This document shows positions 1 through 4,925 of a DNA stretch of 7,298 nucleotides, one piece after another. The stretch's first letter is position 1. The number at the start of each line of letters is the position of its first letter. This DNA is from Treponema sp. (lineage in GTDB: Bacteria; Spirochaetota; Spirochaetia; Treponematales; Breznakiellaceae). Below the pieces are notes generated by a model. That model saw only the letters and a list, made by a program, of their open reading frames with translations. It did no database searches and had not been told where the DNA came from. Both the position numbers and the translations under genes were made by a program. The stretch spans positions 1 to 7,298 of the forward strand of contig JAISWN010000131.1 of assembly GCA_031271075.1 (NCBI GenBank). Direction: 5' to 3'.

Positions 1-56
1 TGCGGGAGGCCATCGCCGCCCAGTCCCCTTCTTCGGGGAGGGAACCGGCGGCCTAA
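1..56 (+). CDS. 3' end of an upstream gene (partial)
   Basis: Reading from base 3, seventeen codons give REAIAAQSPSSGREPAA followed by TAA at 54-56. Third codon positions are G or C in 14 of 17 codons, as in the clear genes downstream, and the base composition turns AT-rich immediately after this stop. That makes it a likely C-terminal tail of a gene that begins before the window. The product cannot be recognised from so few residues; the Ala/Ser/Pro-rich end looks like a disordered tail. The frame starting at base 2 also stays open (to a TGA at 74-76) with similar codon bias, so the frame choice is not certain. Confidence 0.45.
   Translation, partial: REAIAAQSPSSGREPAA
15..51. repeat. Two-tier hairpin at the end of the upstream gene
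   Basis: GCCGCC at 15-20 can pair with GGCGGC at 46-51, and inside it TCCCC can pair with GGGGA around a short TTCTTC loop (about 24-39). No T-run follows within a few bases, so it is not a standard intrinsic terminator, although it sits where a terminator for the upstream gene would be expected. It overlaps the presumed C-terminal codons, and GC-rich coding DNA often forms such stems by chance. Confidence 0.3.
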
Positions 57-114
57 AGTTACTTTTTTCTAAATGATGCATCTAGCCCTAAAGTTACTTT
101 TTGAAATGAGGCAT
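52..114. repeat. Two-copy imperfect direct repeat, about 35-bp period
   Basis: The 16-mer CCTAAAGTTACTTTTT occurs identically at 52-67 and 87-102. Each copy is followed after a few bases by a second matching block, AAATGATGCAT at 71-81 and AAATGAGGCAT at 104-114 (10 of 11 identical). The spacing between the two blocks differs by two bases, so the unit is 33-35 bp. The first copy includes the TAA stop of the presumed upstream gene. Roles compatible with this are a paired regulator-binding site or a fragment of a dispersed intergenic repeat; nothing in the window decides. Confidence 0.7.
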
Positions 115-138
115 TTCGGAGGACCAAAAAACCGCAGA

Positions 139-154
139 CCGGCATGGAAGCCGG
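139..154. repeat. Short hairpin CCGGC/GCCGG
   Basis: CCGGC at 139-143 pairs perfectly with GCCGG at 150-154 around a six-base loop. It is the first of the close-packed stems between 139 and 316. A five-base stem alone would be weak evidence; it is listed because of its neighbours. Confidence 0.4.
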
Positions 155-171
155 GTTGAAAATGTCATGAG

Positions 172-188
172 TTTTTGCGAAGCAAAAA
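172..188. repeat. Hairpin TTTTTGC/GCAAAAA
   Basis: TTTTTGC at 172-178 pairs with GCAAAAA at 182-188 around a GAA triloop. On either strand the T-run lies on the 5' side of the stem, so it does not have the shape of an intrinsic terminator. Confidence 0.55.
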
Positions 189-194
189 ATCACC

Positions 195-226
195 GCTCCA
201 AAATGGCAGGGAGGCCATTTTGGAGC
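195..226. repeat. Perfect 13-bp inverted repeat with 6-base loop
   Basis: GCTCCAAAATGGC at 195-207 is the exact reverse complement of GCCATTTTGGAGC at 214-226, separated by AGGGAG. This is the strongest stem in the window. No T-tract follows on either strand, so a simple terminator is unlikely. Possible identities are a repetitive extragenic palindrome, a stem of a structured RNA or a protein-binding palindrome. Confidence 0.8.
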
Positions 227-243
227 AGCGCAAAGGGATAGAA

Positions 244-278
244 GCGGTATCCTTTTTTACCGCAGGCAAAAAAGATAC
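244..278. repeat. Bulged hairpin with an alternative competing stem
   Basis: GTATC (247-251) and TTTTTT (253-258) pair with AAAAAA (268-273) and GATAC (274-278), leaving C252 bulged and a nine-base loop. A different stem, GCGGTA (244-249) with TACCGC (258-263), uses overlapping bases and cannot form at the same time. Flanking AAGCGG copies at 242-247 and 279-284 form a direct repeat around the hairpin. The layout is that of a repeat unit or a small switch; the function is unknown. Confidence 0.5.
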
Positions 279-293
279 AAGCGGATAGCCCGG

Positions 294-316
294 TTTGCGG
301 CGTTCTACGCCGCAAA
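294..316. repeat. Perfect 9-bp hairpin TTTGCGGCG/CGCCGCAAA
   Basis: TTTGCGGCG at 294-302 is exactly complementary to CGCCGCAAA at 308-316 around a five-base TTCTA loop. It is a stable GC-rich stem and the last of the upstream group. A T-tract does not follow closely (AAATTTCT begins at 324), so terminator function is only a weak possibility. Confidence 0.65.
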
Positions 317-433
317 TGCGCCCAAATTTCTCTCAAGTCCTTTAATTTATACCGGTTCCGTCCGTGTCTGGGATTGAATAATGGGCCTATTCCGCTCTTG
401 TGTCACCCGTGGAACTGTATTTAAGTGTTTATT

Positions 434-1444
434 ATGAACAAGATACCCGTTGCCATGGTGGGTTTGGGACGCATAGGGAGTCTTCTGGAGGAGGATCCCC
501 GGCGGGAGAAACCCTGTACCCACGCCGGGGCAATCGCCGCCGCCGGGGACTGCCGGCTTGCGGCCGGCTGCGATAGGGATGAGGAACGCCGCCGCCTCTT
601 TGCCCGCCGCTGGCAGGTTCCGGTCTACGCGGACGCGGCGCTTATGCTGAAGGAACAGCGGCCGGGCATCCTCGTTATCGCCACCCACCCGGACAGCCAC
701 GAGCGTTACTGTCGCCTGGCCGGGGAACGGGGTGTTCCGGTAATCATCTGTGAGAAACCCCTGGCCGATACCCTGGGCAGCGCCCGGCGTATAGCCCGGC
801 TTGAGGGAGGGGGCGGGGTTCCCGGCCTCAGGATCCTTACCAACCACGAGCGCCGCTATTCGGCGGACTACAGGCTTGCCAGGAGCGTTCTGGAAAGCGG
901 GCGCCTGGGGCCTCTCCTGGGTGTCCGGGGCTGCCTCTACATGGGCCGGGGCCGCCGGCTTCTGGATGTCCTCTGGCACGACGGCACCCACCTGGCGGAC
1001 GCCGTCATGTTCCTTACCGGCGGGGTACTGAAGCATTGCCGGAGCTTTGGCGCCAAGCTTACCGGCCAAGAGGGGACTGCCTGGCTTGAGGGCCGCCTGG
1101 AGTTTCCGGGTTCTCCGCCGGAAGGGGGGCTTCCCGTACTCCTGGAACTGGGGGCCCTGCGGGATCACCTGGTATTCGAGCTGGAATTCTCCGGTGAAAA
1201 GGGCCGGCTGAGGATCGGCAACGGGGTTTACGAAGTCTGGGAAAGCGCGGAGAGCCCCTATGCCCAGGGCTTCCGTTCCCTTAGCCGGGCCGGCGACCGC
1301 TTTGAGGGCAAGACCGGTTACTTTGCCAATATGATCGCCGACGCGGCGGCCTCTTTCAGGGAACCCGGCCGGCGGCCCGTCTCAAGCGCCGCGGATGGCC
1401 TCCGGGTTATTGAGTACCTCCATTCGGTGGGAAAGTGGCGTTAA
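434..1444 (+). CDS. Gfo/Idh/MocA-family NAD(P)-dependent oxidoreductase
   Basis: This 336-residue protein is a cytoplasmic sugar or sugar-derivative dehydrogenase of the glucose-fructose oxidoreductase/inositol dehydrogenase family. The N-terminal Rossmann fold shows the nucleotide-binding VGLGRIGS near residues 9-16, a strand ending in ATHPDSH (about 83-89), and the family hallmark EKPLA (about 107-111), whose lysine is normally catalytic. The second domain carries WHDGTHLAD (about 181-189), the position of the usual active-site Asp-x-x-x-His pattern. Length is typical for the family (about 330-400). The substrate cannot be told from sequence; the adjacent glycoside hydrolase suggests a released sugar or its lactone. 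The ATG at 434 is chosen because it leads directly into NKIPVAMVGLG; an in-frame GTG at 425 (three residues longer) has a weak GGAA about ten bases upstream and is a real alternative. It probably forms its own transcript or belongs to an operon continuing from upstream, because a promoter-bearing gap of 239 bases separates it from the hydrolase. Confidence 0.9.
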   Translation: MNKIPVAMVGLGRIGSLLEEDPRREKPCTHAGAIAAAGDCRLAAGCDRDEERRRLFARRWQVPVYADAALMLKEQRPGILVIATHPDSHERYCRLAGERGVPVIICEKPLADTLGSARRIARLEGGGGVPGLRILTNHERRYSADYRLARSVLESGRLGPLLGVRGCLYMGRGRRLLDVLWHDGTHLADAVMFLTGGVLKHCRSFGAKLTGQEGTAWLEGRLEFPGSPPEGGLPVLLELGALRDHLVFELEFSGEKGRLRIGNGVYEVWESAESPYAQGFRSLSRAGDRFEGKTGYFANMIADAAASFREPGRRPVSSAADGLRVIEYLHSVGKWR

Positions 1445-1503
1445 GCGCCCGCCTGTTAGGGTCTGCCAGGAGCCCGTTGCAAAGGACAAAATGACCGCCA
1501 TGC

Positions 1504-1662
1504 ATGTCCTATCTCAAGGTACATACGGATGCGTATCTGGACGCGGTACTACATGGGAATCCGGAAACGTTTCGGGAGGTGGTGATACGAATGAGGAAGA
1601 GGAAAGTTACCCTTGAGGATGTACTCATGAATGGATGCTTTCATTTTACTTGCCCAGGTTAA
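1504..1662 (+). CDS. Possible 52-residue ORF, uncertain
   Basis: Starting at ATG 1504, an open frame of 52 codons ends at TAA 1660-1662. Its first half (SYLKVHTDAYLDAV, then LHGNPETFREVV) looks protein-like and helical, but G/C at third positions is only about half, lower than in the genes around it, and no Shine-Dalgarno sequence lies at the right distance. A good one, AAAGGA at 1481-1486, instead serves ATG 1491 in a different frame, so a one-base frameshift in a decayed gene is conceivable. From residue 30 the frame coincides with the LacI-like start described separately, and the LacI-type operator lies inside it. I think the upstream half is more likely fortuitous than a gene. No family is recognised. 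Confidence 0.18.
   Translation: MSYLKVHTDAYLDAVLHGNPETFREVVIRMRKRKVTLEDVLMNGCFHFTCPG
1561..1576. promoter_or_regulatory. LacI-family-type operator palindrome
   Basis: GAAACGTTTC at 1564-1573 is a perfect 10-bp palindrome with a central CG, and two of the three flanking pairs on each side also match (14 of 16 bases over 1561-1576). AAACGTTT around a central CpG is the usual core of operators bound by LacI/GalR-family repressors such as PurR. Its place, directly before the Shine-Dalgarno sequence and start of a LacI-like reading frame, fits an autoregulatory site. It may now be orphaned or serve a regulator encoded elsewhere. Confidence 0.5.
1574..1585 (+). promoter_or_regulatory. Strong Shine-Dalgarno sequence for the ATG at 1591
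   Basis: GGGAGGTGGTGA, closely related to the AGGAGGTGA complement of the 16S rRNA 3' end, ends five bases before ATG 1591. It is the best ribosome-binding site in the window and supports a genuine translation start at 1591, now leading to only 23 codons. Confidence 0.55.
1591..1662 (+). pseudogene. Truncated 5' remnant of a LacI-family regulator gene
   Basis: The frame begins MRKRKVTLEDV, matching the stereotyped start of LacI/GalR repressors (a basic stretch, then VTLEDVA, the first helix of the DNA-binding domain). After the valine the family would continue with a helix-turn-helix such as A-x-x-AGVS-x-x-TVS; here it changes to LMNGCFHFTCPG and stops at 1660-1662. The change coincides with a drop in GC content near 1624, as expected if a deletion or insertion joined unrelated DNA. 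An excellent ribosome-binding site and an upstream LacI-type palindrome support an originally functional gene. The match covers only about 11 residues, so chance is not excluded. The rest of the regulator is not present in the window. Confidence 0.45.
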
Positions 1663-1678
1663 AATTTGGGTTTAAAAT
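1650..1678 (+). promoter_or_regulatory. Sigma70-like promoter of the hydrolase gene
   Basis: TTGCCC at 1650-1655 (4 of 6 to TTGACA) and TAAAAT at 1673-1678 (5 of 6 to TATAAT) are separated by exactly 17 bases. The expected transcription start, about 6-7 bases after the -10 box, falls at 1684-1685, on the ATG itself. TTAAAAT is duplicated at 1659-1665 and 1672-1678. The position implies a leaderless or nearly leaderless hydrolase mRNA unless another promoter upstream is used. Confidence 0.45.
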
Positions 1679-1683
1679 AAGGC

Positions 1684-4600
1684 ATGTTATACCCCAAACG
1701 AGAACAGGAACTTGGTCTGGAGGAATTCCGGAACCCTACAAGCGAATACCGGGCGACCCCTTTCTGGGCCTGGAACAGCAAGCTGGACAGGGACGACCTG
1801 GTCTGGCAGATCGGAGAACTCGGGAAGCTGGGTTTCGGCGGTTTCCACATGCATGTCAGGACCGGTATGGCGACCGAATACCTGGGCGACGAGTACATGG
1901 CCCTGGTACGGGCCTGCGTGGAGAAGGCCCGCCAGGAACGGATGCTTCCCTGGCTCTACGACGAGGATCGCTGGCCTTCGGGGGCGGCCGGGGGGCTGGT
2001 AACCAGGAACCCCGAGTACCGGATCCGCCACCTTCTCCTGACCCGGCGTCCTTACGGAACCCCCGGCAAAGTGATAGCCGAGAAGAAGTCCCGGGCCAGT
2101 TCCGGCCGGACGGAAAACGGAACCCTGCTGGCCTGTTTCAATATCGAGTTGGACGGCCAGGGGAATCTGGCCGATTACCGGCAGATCGGCCCGGAAGAGG
2201 CCGCCAAAAACACCCTCCCCTCCGGGACTTTCAGGCTTTGGGCCTACCTGGAAACCGCCCTGCCCAACCCCTGGTTCAACAACCAAACCTACGCGGACAC
2301 CCTTAAGCCCCAGGCTATCCGGGAATTTATCCGGGTTACCTACGAGCGGTACTACCAGGAATTCAGCGGGGACTTTGGGGGGCTTATCCCGGCGATCTTT
2401 ACCGATGAGCCCCAGTTTTCCCAGAAGGGAACCCTCCACTTTGCCCAGGAGGATCGGGACATTACCCTGCCCTGGACAGGTGATCTTGCGGAAACCTACC
2501 GGGCCGCCTACAAAGGGGAAGAACTGCTGGCGGCCATACCCGAACTGCTCTGGGATCTGCCGGGGGGCAGGATCTCCCGGATCCGCTACCACTACCACGA
2601 TCATATTGCCGAACGTTTCGCCGCGGCTTTCGCGGACCAGTGCGGGGCCTGGTGCGGCGCCCATGGGATCATGCTTACCGGCCACATGATGGAGGAGCCT
2701 ACCCTGGAAAGCCAAACCCACGCCCTGGGGGAGGCCATGCGTTCCTACCGGTCTTTCCAACTCCCCGGCATAGACATACTCTGCGACCACCGGGAATTCA
2801 CCACCGCCAAGCAGGCCCAGTCGGCGGCCCGGCAGTACGGCTGCCCCGGGGTGCTTTCGGAACTCTACGGGGTAACCAACTGGGATTTCGACTTCCGGGG
2901 CCACAAGCTCCAGGGGGACTGGCAGGCCTGCCTGGGGATCACGGTACGGGTACCCCACCTTTCCTGGGTCTCCATGAACGGGGAAGCCAAGCGGGACTAT
3001 CCGGGAACCTTTAACTACCAGGCCCCCTGGTACCGGGAATACCCCTACGTGGAGGATCATTTTGCCCGGCTTAACACGGCCCTTACCCGGGGCAGGGCCC
3101 TTGCCCGGGTAGGGGTTATCCACCCCATCGAAAGCTACTGGCTCCACTGGGGGCCCCGGGAGAATACCCAGGCCATACGGGGGGAAATGGATCGGCGTTT
3201 TCAGGATTTCTGCGACTGGCTGCTCCGGGGGACGGTGGATTTTGACTATATCTGCGAATCCACCCTGCCGGGTCTCTGGGACGGCGCCAAGATCCAATCC
3301 GGTTCCGCCGGTACGCCTGTTTTCCCGGTGGGGAAGATGGCCTATCAGGTCATCCTGGCGCCTCCCATGGAGACCATCCGTTCCAGCACCCTTGAACGGC
3401 TCGAAGCCTTCCGGGAAGCCGGGGGCAGGATCATCTTCCTGGGGGAGCTCCCTTCCCTGGTGGACGCCCTGCCGAACGATTCGGCCAAGCGGCTTGCGGA
3501 ACGCTGTGAGTGTATCGGCTTTGACCGGATTACCCTGCTTACGGCCCTGGAAGACACCCGGGACATCCGGATCCGGGACAGTTCCGGGGCGGAAAGTTCG
3601 GGGCTTATCTACCAGATGCGGGAAGAGGCCGGTGATCGCTGGCTTTTTATCGCCCAGGCGGATAAGGCGCGTTACGAGGACATTCCCCGGGGGGATCTCT
3701 ACCGCCTCAAGATCCGGGGTGAATGGCAGCCGGTTAAGTACGACACCTTAAGCGGGGAAATTTATTCCCTTAAAGCCGAAGTTTCGGAGGGCTGGACGGT
3801 TTTACCGGTTGAACTCTGGGATCACGACAGCCTGCTCCTCAAACTGCTCAAGCCCGGCGCCGCCGGTATTCCTCCCCTCAAGGCCGGCGCGCAATCCGGC
3901 AAGGGAAACCTCCTGGCCCCGGGCATCGACGGCAGAACCACCATGACCGTGGTTCCCCCCTGCGCCAGGTTCACGGGCCCCGTACCGGTTACCCTCCATG
4001 AGCCCAACGCGCTGCTCCTGGACATGGCCGAATACGCCCTGGACGCCGGGGACTGGCGGGAACGGGAGGAGATCCTCCGGCTGGACAATGTGCTCCGGGA
4101 TGAACTTGGCTGGCCTTCCCGGGGGGAGGCTTTCGCCCAGCCCTGGGTTGAAAACGACGCCTCCACCCCCCATACCCTCAGACTGCGTTACACTTTTGAA
4201 AGCGAGCTGGACATTCCGGAAACCGAACTGGCCCTGGAAAACGCCGCCATAACAAAAGTAACCCTGAACGGCCAGGCGGCCGGCCCGGTTCAAGGCTGGT
4301 TTACCGACAAATCCATCGGGAAGGTTAAGCTGCCGGCCCTCAGGAAGGGAACCAATGTCCTTGAATTAAGCCTGCCCTACGGCCGCAAGGTGGACGTGGA
4401 AGCCTCCTTCCTCCTGGGGGACTTCGGCGTAAGGGTAGAGGGAAGCTACAGCATCCTTACCGCGCCGGTCAGGCGTCTGGCCTTCGGGGACATCACCCGT
4501 CAGGGGCTCCCCTTCTACGGAGGCAGCCTTACCTACCACCTGGAAGGGGAAACCAAAGCCGGGGAGGCTCTCGTTATTGACGCCGGTTCCTACCGCTTTA

Positions 4601-4878
4601 TGGCCTTGAAGGTGAAGGTTGACGGTATCGACCGGGGCTTTATCGCCTACGCCCCCTACCGGCTCAGGGTGGAAGGGCTCTCCCCGGGGAAACACGCCGT
4701 CGATATCACCGGGCTTGGCTGCCGGATCAATACCTTCGGCCAGCTCCACAACAACATGGATCACTCAGGTTACTGGTGGGGCCCCAATTCGTGGCGCACC
4801 CTGGGGCCTGCCTGGACCTACGAGTACAAGTTCTGGCCCCAGGGAGTGCTGAAGTCACCGGAAATATCCGCAGATTGA
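1684..4878 (+). CDS. GH106-like glycoside hydrolase (putative alpha-L-rhamnosidase)
   Basis: The 1064-residue protein resembles GH106 alpha-L-rhamnosidases, large inverting enzymes that remove terminal rhamnose from pectic and related glycans. Family signs in order: PFWAWN (26-31), GFGGFHMHVRTGM (50-62), LYDEDRWPSG (91-100), IFTDEP (238-243), TGHMMEEPTLESQTHALGE (332-350), PGIDIL (361-366), SELYG (392-396), a GATase-like segment around 553-610 (AYQVILAPPMETI; AGGRIIFLG), a galactose-binding-like beta-sandwich at about 825-915, and a C-terminal domain with WWGP and YEYKFWPQG near 1030-1054. Glu242 and Glu393 are the best catalytic candidates by position; this assignment is inference. There is no signal peptide or membrane segment, so it should act in the cytoplasm on imported oligosaccharides. 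The start is fixed by an in-frame TAA at 1678-1680; no properly spaced Shine-Dalgarno sequence exists (AAGG lies one base before ATG). Related uncharacterised families share the fold, so the exact sugar is uncertain. Confidence 0.85.
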   Translation: MLYPKREQELGLEEFRNPTSEYRATPFWAWNSKLDRDDLVWQIGELGKLGFGGFHMHVRTGMATEYLGDEYMALVRACVEKARQERMLPWLYDEDRWPSGAAGGLVTRNPEYRIRHLLLTRRPYGTPGKVIAEKKSRASSGRTENGTLLACFNIELDGQGNLADYRQIGPEEAAKNTLPSGTFRLWAYLETALPNPWFNNQTYADTLKPQAIREFIRVTYERYYQEFSGDFGGLIPAIFTDEPQFSQKGTLHFAQEDRDITLPWTGDLAETYRAAYKGEELLAAIPELLWDLPGGRISRIRYHYHDHIAERFAAAFADQCGAWCGAHGIMLTGHMMEEPTLESQTHALGEAMRSYRSFQLPGIDILCDHREFTTAKQAQSAARQYGCPGVLSELYGVTNWDFDFRGHKLQGDWQACLGITVRVPHLSWVSMNGEAKRDYPGTFNYQAPWYREYPYVEDHFARLNTALTRGRALARVGVIHPIESYWLHWGPRENTQAIRGEMDRRFQDFCDWLLRGTVDFDYICESTLPGLWDGAKIQSGSAGTPVFPVGKMAYQVILAPPMETIRSSTLERLEAFREAGGRIIFLGELPSLVDALPNDSAKRLAERCECIGFDRITLLTALEDTRDIRIRDSSGAESSGLIYQMREEAGDRWLFIAQADKARYEDIPRGDLYRLKIRGEWQPVKYDTLSGEIYSLKAEVSEGWTVLPVELWDHDSLLLKLLKPGAAGIPPLKAGAQSGKGNLLAPGIDGRTTMTVVPPCARFTGPVPVTLHEPNALLLDMAEYALDAGDWREREEILRLDNVLRDELGWPSRGEAFAQPWVENDASTPHTLRLRYTFESELDIPETELALENAAITKVTLNGQAAGPVQGWFTDKSIGKVKLPALRKGTNVLELSLPYGRKVDVEASFLLGDFGVRVEGSYSILTAPVRRLAFGDITRQGLPFYGGSLTYHLEGETKAGEALVIDAGSYRFMALKVKVDGIDRGFIAYAPYRLRVEGLSPGKHAVDITGLGCRINTFGQLHNNMDHSGYWWGPNSWRTLGPAWTYEYKFWPQGVLKSPEISAD

Positions 4879-4925
4879 AGCTCTTTCGGGAAGTAAGGGA
4901 TTGGTATACGGCCGGCGGCCGTCTC

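Larger units (their letters stand above)
57..433. other. Non-coding, hairpin-rich intergenic region
   Basis: No reading frame here has a credible start and coding-like composition. The segment contains a direct repeat (52-114), then hairpins at 139-154, 172-188, 195-226, 247-278 and 294-316. After 320 it is plain AT-rich sequence up to the oxidoreductase start. No clear -35/-10 pair was found upstream of the oxidoreductase: TTTAAT at 341-346 matches a -10 at 5 of 6 positions but has no -35 partner. The density of stems suggests inserted repeat elements (REP/BIME-like) or a structured transcript rather than an ordinary promoter region. Confidence 0.6.
1445..1683. other. Intergenic gap with regulator remnant and promoter
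   Basis: The gap separates the oxidoreductase from the hydrolase. It holds AAAGGA at 1481-1486 placed five bases before an ATG at 1491 whose frame ends at a TGA at 1614-1616 after 41 low-complexity residues, a LacI-type palindrome at 1564-1573, a strong Shine-Dalgarno sequence at 1574-1585, an 11-codon LacI-like start at 1591 and a promoter at 1650-1678. GC content drops sharply after about 1624. No terminator with a T-run is visible after the oxidoreductase. Confidence 0.6.

Noticed and set aside
57..320. CRISPR array suggested by the repeats and hairpins
   Set aside because: There are only two direct-repeat copies, with unequal internal spacing, and the inverted repeats differ from each other in sequence; no regular repeat-spacer pattern exists.
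374..426. Promoter for the oxidoreductase (TTGAAT at 374 or TTGTGT at 398)
   Set aside because: Neither -35-like hexamer has a recognisable -10 at 16-18 bases, so no promoter is called.
347..1168. 273-codon open frame on the - strand opposite the oxidoreductase gene
   Set aside because: It lies antisense to a clear family protein and has the Pro/Gly/Arg/Ala-rich composition expected from reverse reading of DNA with high G/C at third positions; no domain is visible.
1504..1620. Similarity of the DAYLDAV and LHGNPETF segments to the helical cap of corrinoid-binding proteins
   Set aside because: The likeness is limited to a loose helix pattern over about 25 residues with no cobalamin-binding motif following, so no functional claim is justified.
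1635..2306. Open + strand frame overlapping the start of the hydrolase in another frame
   Set aside because: Its translation is Arg/Gly/Pro-rich without motifs, and it is incompatible with the conserved GH106-like N-terminus read in the neighbouring frame.
1687..3297. 536-codon open frame on the - strand inside the hydrolase gene
   Set aside because: Long, but it is an exact antisense shadow of a GC-rich gene. The translation is Gly/Pro/Val-rich with no recognisable motif, and the + strand protein has family motifs throughout.
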